A stretch of 64,000 nt of DNA from Botryobacter ruber (GTDB lineage: Bacteria > Bacteroidota > Bacteroidia > Cytophagales > Hymenobacteraceae), in NCBI RefSeq assembly GCF_003347595.2, contig NZ_QCZK02000040.1, forward strand, positions 1 to 64,000, written 5' to 3'. Below, one piece after another: positions 1-8,554 of the stretch; within the stretch, counting starts at the first letter, position 1; every line of letters begins with the position of its first letter. Position numbers and translations under genes: made by a program. A model generated the notes under the pieces. It was given only the letters and a program-made list of their open reading frames with translations. It was not told where the DNA came from and did not search any database.

Positions 1-109
1 ATCGCTTCTTAAAAGTTTGGTCGCTTCTAAGATACGCTACAACTCTACTTTTTAATCAAGCTATATCCCCTTCTTATATCCGTTGCAACAAAGTCGTTTC
101 AGACTATGA

Positions 110-144
110 AGCAGGAGCAAAGGGAGTGGTGGCAGCTGCAGCAA
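110..144 (+). repeat. Interspersed G-rich repeat, copy 1
   Basis: Copy of the dispersed repeat with core GGAGTGGTGGCAGCTGCAG. It lies beyond the terminator of the minus-strand barrel gene at 223-828. No gene is visible in bases 1-222. Confidence 0.75.
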
Positions 145-197
145 ATAAAAAAAACCGGACAGAAACGGCATCACATGCGTGCCGACCTCTGCCCGGT
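143..197 (-). terminator. Rho-independent terminator of the barrel gene
   Basis: On the minus strand, arms at 188-197 and 154-163 pair over ten bases with one mismatch. Inner arms CGGCA/TGCCG (166-170, 180-184) extend the hairpin. A T-rich run follows (complement of 143-153). It sits 26 bases past the stop of the gene at 223-828. Confidence 0.85.
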
Positions 198-222
198 CTT
201 GTTCTGTTCAGCTGCCTGTCTG

Positions 223-828
223 TTACTCAATCAGTTTATAGCCCAGGCTGAAAATTACCTGCTGGTTGTTCAGTTTCAGGCTGGTGTTGGCAGAACCGGA
301 AGTGTGGTCGTAGTCGCGGATGATGCGCTCATAGCGGGCATCGAGGGTAAACCTGGCAATATCCAGCCCAATACCCGCCTGCAGCCCCCAATCCGATTTA
401 TTTAAGGCGTCTTTTACATCATCTCCTTCCTGGCGGGCATTTAGTACCATCGAAGCGACAGGCCCCGCATTCACCCGCACCACCTCCAGGAAATTATAGC
501 CAAGCATAATAGGTACATCCAGTCGCGTGAGCCGGAATTTTTCTTCTAAGGTGCTGCCACCCGAATCGTATGTAAATTTGCCACCCGAAGAAACAAGCAA
601 TGCCTCCGGCTGCAACATGATGCCCATAAACTGGAGCCTGGTAAAAAGACCGGCATGATACCCGTTTATATTCTCCGGATCCCGGTACATCATCGGGTTA
701 CTTCTTGCCTCCTTTATATCTAATTTGGCAGAGCTCATCCCTCCCTTTACGCCCACGGTAAAAGATTGCGCCTGTGCCGCCACAGCAACAGCAAGCACTG
801 CAAGAACTGATAAAATTGCTTTTTTCAT
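223..828 (-). CDS. PorT-family outer membrane beta-barrel protein
   Basis: A 201-residue protein with a signal peptide (hydrophobic residues 4-19) and probable cleavage after AQA, leaving Gln at +1. The mature part is rich in alternating polar and aromatic or aliphatic residues and ends in a terminal-strand-like FSLGYKLIE. This fits the small PorT / outer-membrane beta-barrel families of Bacteroidota, usually about 180-230 residues. It would fold into the outer membrane; its ligand is unknown. It is monocistronic, with its own promoter (875-907) and terminator (143-197), and diverges from the radical SAM gene. The family call rests on overall character rather than a catalytic motif. Confidence 0.75.
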   Translation of the reverse strand: MKKAILSVLAVLAVAVAAQAQSFTVGVKGGMSSAKLDIKEARSNPMMYRDPENINGYHAGLFTRLQFMGIMLQPEALLVSSGGKFTYDSGGSTLEEKFRLTRLDVPIMLGYNFLEVVRVNAGPVASMVLNARQEGDDVKDALNKSDWGLQAGIGLDIARFTLDARYERIIRDYDHTSGSANTSLKLNNQQVIFSLGYKLIE

Positions 829-874
829 TCGTATGATTAGAGTTAGATTTGATGTTTTGCCACAAGAGCAGAAA

Positions 875-907
875 CAAAGTTAAACATAGCCCCTGATAAT
901 TTTCAAA
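875..907 (-). promoter_or_regulatory. Bacteroidota-type promoter of the barrel gene
   Basis: On the minus strand a -33 TTTG (904-907) is followed after 21 bases by a -7 TAACTTTG (875-882), matching TAnnTTTG. The predicted start near 869 gives a leader of about 40 bases before the ATG at 828. Confidence 0.7.
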
Positions 908-989
908 ATTCAGGAACAGGTTTATGTCATAACGTTGATATATTGAAAAGTATCATACTTCAGCCTGGCTTTTTCTGCGTCCATACCCG

Positions 990-997
990 TATCTTTG
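990..997 (+). promoter_or_regulatory. -7 box of the radical SAM gene, possibly leaderless
   Basis: TATCTTTG matches TAnnTTTG and ends only four bases before the ATG at 1002. Transcription would therefore begin at or next to the start codon. A T-rich -33 region (970-975) is present but is not a clean TTTG. Confidence 0.5.
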
Positions 998-1001
998 TTT
1001 T

Positions 1002-1985
1002 ATGCGCCTTCGTTCGAAACCTGTACTCTGCAACTACTACGTTACCTACCGCTGTAATGCCAGGTGCTCGTTCTGCGATATCTGGGAGAAGCCTTCGCCT
1101 TATATCAAAGTAGAAGATGTGAAGCAGAACCTGCTGGACCTGAAACGGCTGGGGGTGGAGGTAATCGATTTTACCGGAGGCGAACCGCTGCTGCACCGCG
1201 AGATAGACGTGTTCCTGCGCATGGCGCACGAGATGGGCTTCATCACCACCCTCACCACCAACGGCCTGCTCTACCCCAAACTGGCCGGGCGCCTGAAAGG
1301 GCACGTGGATATGCTGCACTTCTCCCTCGACTCCTCCTCCAGAGAAGAACACGACACGGGACGCGGCGTGGCCTGCTTCGATTTTGTGATGGAGTCGATA
1401 CAGGTGGCGAAGAAATTAGGCGAGCGGCCCGATATCCTGTTCACGGTGTTCAAGCACAACCTGCACCAGCTGGAGGAGGTGTACCGGCAGATTTGCCTGC
1501 CCAACAAGCTCATGCTCATCATTAATCCGGCGTTTGAGTACAACGATGTGGCTACCGGCGAGCAGCTGTCGGCGGAGGAACTGCAGTATTTGTCCGATTT
1601 TGCAAAGCAGAAGCTGGTGTACCTGAACGAGGGGTTCGTGCAGCTGCGCCTGGATGGCGGCAACCACACAGCAGCACCTGTGTGTAAAGCCGCCAGCACC
1701 ACGCTGGTTATCTCTCCTGAAAACAAGCTGGTGCTCCCCTGCTACCACTTGGGCACCGACAGCTTCCTGATAGAAGGCAACCTGTACGAACTCTACACCT
1801 CCAAAGCAGTAGAGGCCCTGAAGCAACAGGAAGGCCGGCTGCCCGGCTGCGAGGGCTGCACCATCAACTGCTACATGCAGCCCAGTTTTGCCGTGGAGGT
1901 GAACAAATACTTCTGGAAGGCATTGCCCAGCACGCTCAAGTACAACCTGCACAAAGGCACCTGGAAACGGCTGGTGAAGCTGTAG
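1002..1985 (+). CDS. Radical SAM protein with Cys-rich C-terminal region
   Basis: A 327-residue radical SAM enzyme. The 4Fe-4S/SAM motif CxxxCxxC is at Cys18, Cys22 and Cys25, followed by the GGEP motif (FTGGEPLL) near residue 58. The barrel part runs to about residue 220. The C-terminal part carries further cysteines (in VCKAA, LPCYH and CEGCTINC), the pattern of SPASM/twitch-type domains that bind auxiliary Fe-S clusters. Related enzymes mature peptides or other metabolites, but no small precursor peptide gene is adjacent, so the substrate is unknown. The chosen ATG follows the -7 box closely, and an interspersed repeat begins right after the stop. The superfamily is certain; the function is not. 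Confidence 0.88.
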   Translation: MRLRSKPVLCNYYVTYRCNARCSFCDIWEKPSPYIKVEDVKQNLLDLKRLGVEVIDFTGGEPLLHREIDVFLRMAHEMGFITTLTTNGLLYPKLAGRLKGHVDMLHFSLDSSSREEHDTGRGVACFDFVMESIQVAKKLGERPDILFTVFKHNLHQLEEVYRQICLPNKLMLIINPAFEYNDVATGEQLSAEELQYLSDFAKQKLVYLNEGFVQLRLDGGNHTAAPVCKAASTTLVISPENKLVLPCYHLGTDSFLIEGNLYELYTSKAVEALKQQEGRLPGCEGCTINCYMQPSFAVEVNKYFWKALPSTLKYNLHKGTWKRLVKL

Positions 1986-2009
1986 CGGCTATGGTGACAG
2001 CAGCAGAAA
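1984..2009 (+). repeat. Interspersed G-rich repeat, copy 2
   Basis: Diverged copy with core GGCTATGGTGACAGCAGCAG that overlaps the stop codon of the radical SAM gene. It is co-oriented with that gene. Confidence 0.65.
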
Positions 2010-2061
2010 ACTATTTCTCCCCGGTTTAACTGGCAAAGGAGGGAAAAAACAGCACCTGCCG

Positions 2062-3678
2062 CTACTCATGCTTCAACCTGAACCAATCGAAAACAGCTGT
2101 TGCTGCGGCAGGGCCTTTTGCGGTAAGCCCTACGCGCACGCCCCGGTCCCACGGGGGCAGGTAAGCAGCATCTACGGCATTGCCTCCATTCAGCTCGTTC
2201 CATTGCGTGCCGTCGGTGCTCCAGGCAAAGCGCATTTTGTCGCCATCGTTTGCGGTCAGCCGTAGCTGAATGGTTCCTGCTTCAGGAGCAGGAGTTTGGT
2301 CGATTGTGCTCATGGTGCCGCCTTTTACCTGCCACACCACCACTTCCTTGTCGCGTATGGCTACTCCTACTGCATTATCGGGATCGCCAATGGCTGCCAG
2401 TCCGGCTGTGGTGCCTTTCGGCAGCGAAGCTACGTCGATGGCAGTGGTGGCAGCATAATCTCCAGTTTTGGTACGCCGGGCAATGGCTGTTCCTATTTTT
2501 TCAGGCGAAGCGGTAAGCGCCAGCTGCCCGTTTTGCCCGGTACGGATAGTGTATTCTGGTTTCTGCTCCACCGACCATTGCCACTCCTGCCCCAACGTGC
2601 CCGAGGTAAATTCCTCGTCTGTATCCAGGTTTGCTCCGGCACTTGTACCCGGTGCTCTACCGGTGGTGCCGGGCGACCTGTTCTCGAAGTATGGCCAGTT
2701 GGTACTGCTGTCCCATTTTACTTCATCGAGCAGGCCCTGCCGCCCTACGTACACAAAGTCGTCGTTGTGATAGGCATGGTAGAGGAAGTAGTCGCGGCCC
2801 TGCTCATCTGTTACCAGAGTGCCGTGGCCCGGGCATCGCCAGGTGTCGTTCTTCTGCATGATCGGGTTATCGGGGTGCTTTTCCCAGGGGCCTCTGAGGC
2901 TTTTGGCCCGTGCTACGCCCACGCCATACGTACAGCCGCGGCCGCAGCAGGCATCGCCGGCATAAAAGGTGTAGAAGTAGTTGCCGCGACGAACAAGGGC
3001 AGGTCCTTCTACCAGGCCACCCTCCCAGGTGTTGGGGTTGTTGCGGAAGAGTTCGAACTTCTCGCCTGTAAGTGCAGTCCGGGCCTCGTTCATGCGCTGC
3101 GCCCAGAGGGGGGTTGGCAGTTGCCGGCTGTTTCCGTCTTCCTTCCAGACCAGGTATAAGTCGCCTTTTTCATCCCGTATCTCGAACCCGTCAATAGAGC
3201 CTACCTCCTGGCACACCAGCGGACCGTGGTCGGTATAGGGGCCGGTAGCGCTTGTGGCACTAGCCACTCCCACACACAGGTTACCTCCTTTTTTCTTGGC
3301 CGTGTAGTAGATGTAGTATTTGCCTTTCTCATAGGCTATCTCCGGCGCCCAGAAATGCGCCTCGGCCCAGGCAGGCAGGTTCTCCGGGAACACATGGCCT
3401 ACGGTTTCCCAGTTCACCAGGTCGGTGGAGTGCAGGATCGGGAACAGGGGCGCCCACTCCGACGAGGTGGCGGTGGCCCAGTAGTCGCTGCCAACGCGCA
3501 CGACCGAAGGGTCGGCGTAATCGCCGGGCAGAACAGGATTACCGGTGTAGGCCTGTTCCTGTGTGGTTTCCTCATTTTCCAACTGCTGCGCCTGTTCCTT
3601 TTCCGATGAAGAGGTGCAGCCTGTCCAGAAGAGAACGGCAAGCATAAAAAGCGTGTGTAGATTTTTGTAGTACCTCAT
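2062..3678 (-). CDS. GH43 glycosidase lipoprotein with C-terminal beta-sandwich
   Basis: A 538-residue lipoprotein (lipobox WTGC, Cys21). Residues 45-330 form a GH43 five-bladed propeller: catalytic base Asp56 in DYADPSV, a pKa-modulating Asp in SIDGFEI, and general acid Glu in VEGPAL. Residues 350-538 look like the concanavalin-type C-terminal domain of GH43 xylosidase/arabinosidase enzymes (opening FTSGTLGQEWQW). GH43 enzymes release arabinofuranose or xylose by inversion; the locus context favours alpha-L-arabinofuranosidase or arabinanase activity, probably at the cell surface or in the periplasm. It is the last gene of the left arm, 23 bases after the GH2 gene. Exact specificity cannot be read from the sequence. 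Confidence 0.88.
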   Translation of the reverse strand: MRYYKNLHTLFMLAVLFWTGCTSSSEKEQAQQLENEETTQEQAYTGNPVLPGDYADPSVVRVGSDYWATATSSEWAPLFPILHSTDLVNWETVGHVFPENLPAWAEAHFWAPEIAYEKGKYYIYYTAKKKGGNLCVGVASATSATGPYTDHGPLVCQEVGSIDGFEIRDEKGDLYLVWKEDGNSRQLPTPLWAQRMNEARTALTGEKFELFRNNPNTWEGGLVEGPALVRRGNYFYTFYAGDACCGRGCTYGVGVARAKSLRGPWEKHPDNPIMQKNDTWRCPGHGTLVTDEQGRDYFLYHAYHNDDFVYVGRQGLLDEVKWDSSTNWPYFENRSPGTTGRAPGTSAGANLDTDEEFTSGTLGQEWQWSVEQKPEYTIRTGQNGQLALTASPEKIGTAIARRTKTGDYAATTAIDVASLPKGTTAGLAAIGDPDNAVGVAIRDKEVVVWQVKGGTMSTIDQTPAPEAGTIQLRLTANDGDKMRFAWSTDGTQWNELNGGNAVDAAYLPPWDRGVRVGLTAKGPAAATAVFDWFRLKHE

Positions 3679-3701
3679 AGCGGTTTGATTTTAGAATACC
3701 A

Positions 3702-5558
3702 TTACTTCATCTTTACCAGTTCCGGATTGTACAGCTTGTCATGTACCTGCCTAAGCTTCTGCGGTGGAATTTTGATTACTTTCCGGTCGTAGGTAATAAG
3801 GCCGTTGGTTTCTATTTCCACGTCGGTTGTTTGGGTGTAAACGGCTGCCGATAATCCGCGCCGGATAAGGTTTTCCAGCCTATCGATAAAGGATGTATAC
3901 TTCTGAAACAGCTCATCTGCCGTTTTAAAGCTCTGGTAGCCCCAGTTGTCTTTCTGCTGCCAGGTATGGCCTTCTACCGGTAAGCCCAGGCCGCCAAACT
4001 CGCCCAGCACCAGTACCTGTTTCGCACCAAAAAGATCGGCCCGCGGCATGGCCGGGTCCGGGTAATTATGCAGGTCGATGATGTGGCCTACCAGATGAAA
4101 GTTGCCGCCGCTGGCGCTGTTCACCAGCCGCGAGGTGTCGCGCTGCATGGTCAGGTTGGTCATCTCAACGGTTTTAAACTGCCCCCAGGCTTCGTTGAAC
4201 GGCACCCACACCACAATGCTCGGGAAGTTGTGCAGGGCATCCATGATGGCAGCCCATTCGGTTTTGTATATTTTTTCGGATGCGGGTGTGCGTTCCATAT
4301 CGCCTCCCCGGCCCTCTATGCCCGGGTTGTTTTCCCAAAACTGGCCCCAGTCGCCGTTGGGCATGTCCTGCCAGACCAGCATGCCCATCTTATCGCAGTG
4401 GTAGTACCAGCGGGCAGGCTCCACTTTTACGTGTTTGCGAATCATGTTAAAGCCCATCTCCTTTGTTTTTTCGATATCGAACTTCAGCGCTTCTTCGGTT
4501 GGCGCAGTGTACAGGCCATCGGGCCACCAGCCCTGGTCCAGGGGGCCGTACTGGAAGAGGAATTTATTGTTGAGCAGCATACGCTGCACACCGGAGGCAT
4601 CTGGTTCCATACTGATCTTGCGCATGGCAAAATAGCTTTTCACTTCGTCCACCACCTTCCCGTTCCGCACCACGGATACCCGCAGGTCATACAGATGCGG
4701 GTTGTCCGGCGACCATAGCTTTGGGTTGTTTACCGGCAGCACAGCTGCTGTTCCTCCTTTTACCTCCTGCTCGGCCAGCTTCTTCTTCCCTTCCCAGGCC
4801 GACACCCGCAGCAGGTCGCCTGGCCGCAGGTTCTCTACCTGGGCTGCTACAGTTACTGTCTGCGCATCTACAGAAGGTGTCTGGCGGGTGGTGGCAATGT
4901 AGGTATCGGGCACAGGCTCCAGCCACACCGTTTGCCAGATGCCGGTAACAGGCGTGTACCAGATGGCTTCCGGCTTTTTTACCTGCTTGCCCCTTGGCTG
5001 CGGGCCTTCGTCTGTCGGGTCCCATACCCGCACGGTTATTTCCTGCTTCGCACCGGAACGTAGCAGCGGCGTGATATCAAAAAAGAAGGGGTCGTAGCCA
5101 CCCTCATGGGTGCCGGCGCTTTTGCCGTTTACAAATACCTCGCACTGCCAGTCTACTGCGCCAAAATGCAACAGCAGCTTTTGCTTCCGCAGCTTTGCCG
5201 GCACGTCTGCCTGGCGCTTATACCACAGCACCTTTTCTGCTCCCACCATTTTTCCTACACCCGACAACGCCGACTCCACCGGGTAAGGCACCAGGATTTT
5301 TCCCTGGAAAGAAGCTGGCTGGGTCTGCTGCTGTGCCTTTGGCTGTATGGCGTACTCCCACAAGCCGTTCAGGTTCTGCCAGTTTTCGCGCACCAGCTGC
5401 GGTCGGGGGTACTCCGGCAAAGGGTTGGCAGGATTTACTTTCGCAGCCCAGGGTGTTGTTATTTTACCTGTTACGATACCCCAGTCAGAGGACTGCGCAC
5501 CGGCATGCTGAAACTGCACCAGCCACAGGAACAGGATGGGGAGTAGGGTTTTCTTCAT
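3702..5558 (-). CDS. Glycoside hydrolase family 2 enzyme
   Basis: A 618-residue secreted GH2 enzyme with signal peptide cleaved after AGA, leaving Gln. Domains in order: sugar-binding jelly roll (about 50-215, motif LNGLWEYA), immunoglobulin-like sandwich (about 220-315), TIM barrel (about 320-600). The acid/base Glu456 lies in VPFNEAWGQ and the nucleophile Glu520 in LGEFGG. GH2 enzymes are retaining beta-galactosidases, beta-glucuronidases, beta-mannosidases or alpha-L-arabinopyranosidase-like enzymes. In this locus a role on galactose or arabinopyranose in arabinan/arabinogalactan side chains is an inference. It lies between two GH43 genes in the left arm, with repeat copy 3 upstream. Confidence 0.87.
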   Translation of the reverse strand: MKKTLLPILFLWLVQFQHAGAQSSDWGIVTGKITTPWAAKVNPANPLPEYPRPQLVRENWQNLNGLWEYAIQPKAQQQTQPASFQGKILVPYPVESALSGVGKMVGAEKVLWYKRQADVPAKLRKQKLLLHFGAVDWQCEVFVNGKSAGTHEGGYDPFFFDITPLLRSGAKQEITVRVWDPTDEGPQPRGKQVKKPEAIWYTPVTGIWQTVWLEPVPDTYIATTRQTPSVDAQTVTVAAQVENLRPGDLLRVSAWEGKKKLAEQEVKGGTAAVLPVNNPKLWSPDNPHLYDLRVSVVRNGKVVDEVKSYFAMRKISMEPDASGVQRMLLNNKFLFQYGPLDQGWWPDGLYTAPTEEALKFDIEKTKEMGFNMIRKHVKVEPARWYYHCDKMGMLVWQDMPNGDWGQFWENNPGIEGRGGDMERTPASEKIYKTEWAAIMDALHNFPSIVVWVPFNEAWGQFKTVEMTNLTMQRDTSRLVNSASGGNFHLVGHIIDLHNYPDPAMPRADLFGAKQVLVLGEFGGLGLPVEGHTWQQKDNWGYQSFKTADELFQKYTSFIDRLENLIRRGLSAAVYTQTTDVEIETNGLITYDRKVIKIPPQKLRQVHDKLYNPELVKMK

Positions 5559-5612
5559 CGTGTATTTGCTTTGATTCTATCATTTTTCCGGTTAAAATCG
5601 GCTATAAACTTT

Positions 5613-5642
5613 GCTGCAGCAGCCACCACAGTCTCTGCTGCT
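5613..5642 (-). repeat. Interspersed G-rich repeat, copy 3
   Basis: Minus-oriented copy (core GACTGTGGTGGCTGCTGCAG on the minus strand) between the GH43 stop at 5761 and the GH2 start at 5558. It is co-oriented with the upstream GH43 gene. Confidence 0.8.
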
Positions 5643-5760
5643 GTAACCTTGAAGCAGGGGCACCCGTGCAGGCATCTTTTTGCTTCCGGTTGGGGTTAGC
5701 CGGTTATGGAAGTTACGTACCTTGTTTCAGAATGCCTGGCTTCCTGAGATAAAACAAATG

Positions 5761-6822
5761 CTATTTCACCTCCCCGGAGGGGCGTGCCATAACTGTGGCT
5801 GTCGATACTGGCTCCCCGAAGTTGGGCGTGCCATCTGCATTCCAGGTAAATTTCTGAATCCGTGGACTTCTCATATCGCTGCACCCCCTTCCGGAAAGCG
5901 AATTTGCATGGTAAATAATCCAGTCTTCGGTGCCATCCGGCGATTTAAAGAAACTGTTATGGCCCGGGCCATACACCCTGTTGGCCTCACTTTTAGAGAA
6001 AACAGGTGTTTCGTGTTTCGTCCAGTCTGCCGGGTTTAACGGATTGCCTCCTTCTTTTAAAGTAAGCATGCCCAGGGCATAGTCATCGGTCCAGCAGCCG
6101 CTGGCGGAGTAGACAAGAAAAACCCGCCCATCGCTGTTTTTTAATAGCTGAGGTCCCTCATTCACCAACCCGTTTCGCTCCCAGCTATAAACCGGTTCCG
6201 ACAGCATCACGCGTTCGCCCTCCAGTGTCCAGGGGTTGAGCATCTTAGCAATATAAATCTGCTGAATGCCCGGATCATTATTACCACGCCACCCGGACCA
6301 GACAAAATAATATTGCCCGTTATACTCCAGCACAGAACCATCTATTGCCCATTTATCGGTTGTATCGGCAATTTTGCCTTTAAATGTCCACTCACCGGTG
6401 GTAGGATCTGCCGCTGGGTTCTCGAGCACATACATGCGGTGGTTTACATCGTTTCCGTTATCGGCAGCAAAATAGATGTACCATTTCCCGTTAATAAAGT
6501 GAAGCTCCGGCGCCCACAGGTTCCGGGAGTAGGGTTGTGCGGGAGGGGGTGTCCAGACTGTGATAAGCGGATGATTTCTTAGCTGAGATACGGCTTTTGT
6601 TTTGGCAAGCCCGATGCGGTTGCCCAAGGTATGGGTGTAATAATAGAAGCTGTCTTTCTGCACCACCCAGGGATCAGGCCCACTGGGGAGCAGGGGATTG
6701 GTAAAGGTGTTTTCGTCTGCCTTCGGCGGTTGGCTTTGGTCCGTTTCATTATCTTTTTTACAGCCTGCACTGCTAAGCAGCAGCCAGATAAAAGCATAAA
6801 CTACAGTTGAGTATATGTTCAT
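5761..6822 (-). CDS. GH43 arabinofuranosidase-like lipoprotein
   Basis: A 353-residue single-domain GH43 lipoprotein (lipobox SAGC, Cys21). The catalytic base is Asp50 in GPDPW, the modulating Asp is in WAIDGSV, and the general acid Glu is in VNEGPQ. The NLWAPELHF segment is typical of family 43 enzymes that act on arabinose-containing glycans. It probably removes arabinofuranose residues from arabino-oligosaccharides or branched arabinan. It follows SusD by 178 bases and precedes GH2 in the left arm; repeat copy 4 lies upstream and copy 3 downstream. The family is confident; exo versus endo action is not. Confidence 0.87.
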   Translation of the reverse strand: MNIYSTVVYAFIWLLLSSAGCKKDNETDQSQPPKADENTFTNPLLPSGPDPWVVQKDSFYYYTHTLGNRIGLAKTKAVSQLRNHPLITVWTPPPAQPYSRNLWAPELHFINGKWYIYFAADNGNDVNHRMYVLENPAADPTTGEWTFKGKIADTTDKWAIDGSVLEYNGQYYFVWSGWRGNNDPGIQQIYIAKMLNPWTLEGERVMLSEPVYSWERNGLVNEGPQLLKNSDGRVFLVYSASGCWTDDYALGMLTLKEGGNPLNPADWTKHETPVFSKSEANRVYGPGHNSFFKSPDGTEDWIIYHANSLSGRGCSDMRSPRIQKFTWNADGTPNFGEPVSTATVMARPSGEVK

Positions 6823-6850
6823 AAGCCATCATTGCACTATATATTAGTTA

Positions 6851-6879
6851 CTGCACCTGCCACCACAGCCTCTGCTCCA
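6851..6879 (-). repeat. Interspersed G-rich repeat, copy 4
   Basis: Minus-oriented copy with the common core GGCTGTGGTGGCAGGTGCAG on the minus strand. It lies 122 bases past the SusD stop and beyond the hairpin at 6946-6986. Confidence 0.82.
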
Positions 6880-6945
6880 CCTACTTTTACAATTTACCTT
6901 GCAGGAAGAGCACAAGCCGGAGAAAAAAATACTTCCATAAAATAG

Positions 6946-6986
6946 CAGGGTTCTGACATGCCTGTTGCAGACTTGTCAGAACCCTG
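6946..6986 (-). terminator. Hairpin after the SusD gene
   Basis: Perfect 13-base arms (6946-6958 and 6974-6986) with a 15-base loop lie 15 bases past the SusD stop. On the minus strand the tail is only moderately T-rich (CTATTTTATGG). It may attenuate rather than stop transcription into the downstream GH43, GH2 and GH43 genes, or protect the susC-susD message. Confidence 0.7.
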
Positions 6987-7000
6987 TACAGCAGAAGCCG

Positions 7001-8530
7001 CTAATAGTTAGGGTTCTGGTCTAAATTCGGATTAATATCAACATCTACCTGCGGAAGTGGCAGCAACCTGTGGCGGCCCAGCACAAAGGTGCTGAATGCC
7101 GGATCGCGTTGTATCAGTTCGTTCAGCTTCGCCTGGCTTTCGAAGTAGCCCCAACGGTCCAGATCGTTCCAGCGATGCCCTTCGCCTGCCAGTTCGGTTA
7201 CCCGCTCATGCTCGATCTGCGCCTGGAACTGCTCCTTGGTTAATGTTGGCAAAAGGGGCGCCAGCCCTGCACGCTGCCTTACCCGGTTTACGTACTGATA
7301 TGCTTCGGCGGTCCTGTTCAGGTTATTCAGCACCTCTGCATACATCAGCAGCACATCAGAATAGCGAATGAAGCGGTAATTGTTGGGCGAACGGAAACCC
7401 TCGGCGTTACGACCGTCGGCATCGTTCGAGAACTTTCTGAACCAGGCTCTCTGGTTGTTCGCGCCATACCGGTCGGCAAAACTTCGGCCATAGATGATCG
7501 AAAATTCGGCGCCCCGTTCATCCATTTCGTTGAAGAAGATAGAAGCGGCAAGGCGTGGATCTCTTTGGCCTGTAACGGTCCTTTCTTCCAAAAACTCGTT
7601 AATAACCCACCGGTGTACTTCGGCATCAGAAAAGCCCACGTTGGCCGGTCCGATAAACTGCGGAAGCGGCGAACCATAATTCTGGTTTGGCGTCTGCACG
7701 TCGTTATCTGTAAACTCTGATGGGTTTTCGGCAAACTGCCATTCAAAAACAGACTCCCTGTTATTTTCAGTGGTGCTTAAAAAGTTATCCCGGTAATTAG
7801 GCATTAGGTCATAGATGTTTTTGCCCTCTCCCTCAACAAGCCATTGCAACGGGTCGAGCGCTGCCTGCCAGTTTCGCTGCTGCATATATACTTTTGCCAG
7901 GAGGGCATTGGCGGCGCCTTTTGTTGCACGGCCAATGTTATTACCTGTGTAGCTAGTTGGCAAAACTTCGGCAGCTTCGCTAAGATCCTTGGCTGCCTGA
8001 GCCCATATCTGCTCCCGGGTTGCATTCGAAGGCAAATCAGTTGTTTTTGAGGGCTCCAGGATAAGCGGCACATTGCCATAGAGGCTGGCCAGGTTATAAT
8101 AGAAGAACCCTCTCAGAAACTTAGCTTCGCCAATCAGGCGGGCCTTTAAATTCTCATCCATCTCTATGCCAGGCACGTTTGCCAGCACCTGGTTAGCCCG
8201 GAAAATACCAATGTAATTATCGCCATATATCCAGTTTGTTTCACCAAAGTTGTAGTTGGTGATCAGGAACTTATCCATGTTGTTCTGGATATCCAGCCTG
8301 GGACTGGTGCTAAAGGCTTCGTCGGAGCGCACTACATAGTAAAACCACATCCAGAGCACGAGCGGCCCCCGGTGCAGGGTACTGTAAATAGCATTCACGC
8401 CTAGCTGGGCATCATTTGCATTCTGCCAGAAAAGGTCGGTGGTTGGTGCATTTGGATTAGGAACATCCAGGTCCTGGCAACTGCTGACAAAGAAGCTGGC
8501 TGCCATAAATAAACATATAATCTTTTTCAT
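7001..8530 (-). CDS. SusD/RagB-family starch-binding-like outer membrane lipoprotein
   Basis: A 509-residue lipoprotein (SSC, Cys18). It has the typical SusD opening DVPNPNAPTTDLFWQ, TPR-like helices, and the conserved C-terminal RYSDVLLMYAEVLN and VNRVRQRAG segments. SusD proteins cap a partner SusC barrel at the cell surface and bind the glycan before import. It lies 24 bases downstream of the SusC gene, the usual paired order. The ligand is probably an arabinan-like oligosaccharide, judged from the neighbouring GH43 and GH51 enzymes. Confidence 0.95.
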   Translation of the reverse strand: MKKIICLFMAASFFVSSCQDLDVPNPNAPTTDLFWQNANDAQLGVNAIYSTLHRGPLVLWMWFYYVVRSDEAFSTSPRLDIQNNMDKFLITNYNFGETNWIYGDNYIGIFRANQVLANVPGIEMDENLKARLIGEAKFLRGFFYYNLASLYGNVPLILEPSKTTDLPSNATREQIWAQAAKDLSEAAEVLPTSYTGNNIGRATKGAANALLAKVYMQQRNWQAALDPLQWLVEGEGKNIYDLMPNYRDNFLSTTENNRESVFEWQFAENPSEFTDNDVQTPNQNYGSPLPQFIGPANVGFSDAEVHRWVINEFLEERTVTGQRDPRLAASIFFNEMDERGAEFSIIYGRSFADRYGANNQRAWFRKFSNDADGRNAEGFRSPNNYRFIRYSDVLLMYAEVLNNLNRTAEAYQYVNRVRQRAGLAPLLPTLTKEQFQAQIEHERVTELAGEGHRWNDLDRWGYFESQAKLNELIQRDPAFSTFVLGRHRLLPLPQVDVDINPNLDQNPNY

Positions 8531-8554
8531 AATGGAGTTCTTCTTTTAACAAAA

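Noticed and set aside
106..405. Open frame over repeat copy 1 with REWWQLQ-like peptide
   Set aside because: It translates the interspersed repeat and the antisense of the barrel gene. Similar REWWQVQ and RLWWLVQ peptides upstream of the 16766 and 32666 starts arise the same way.
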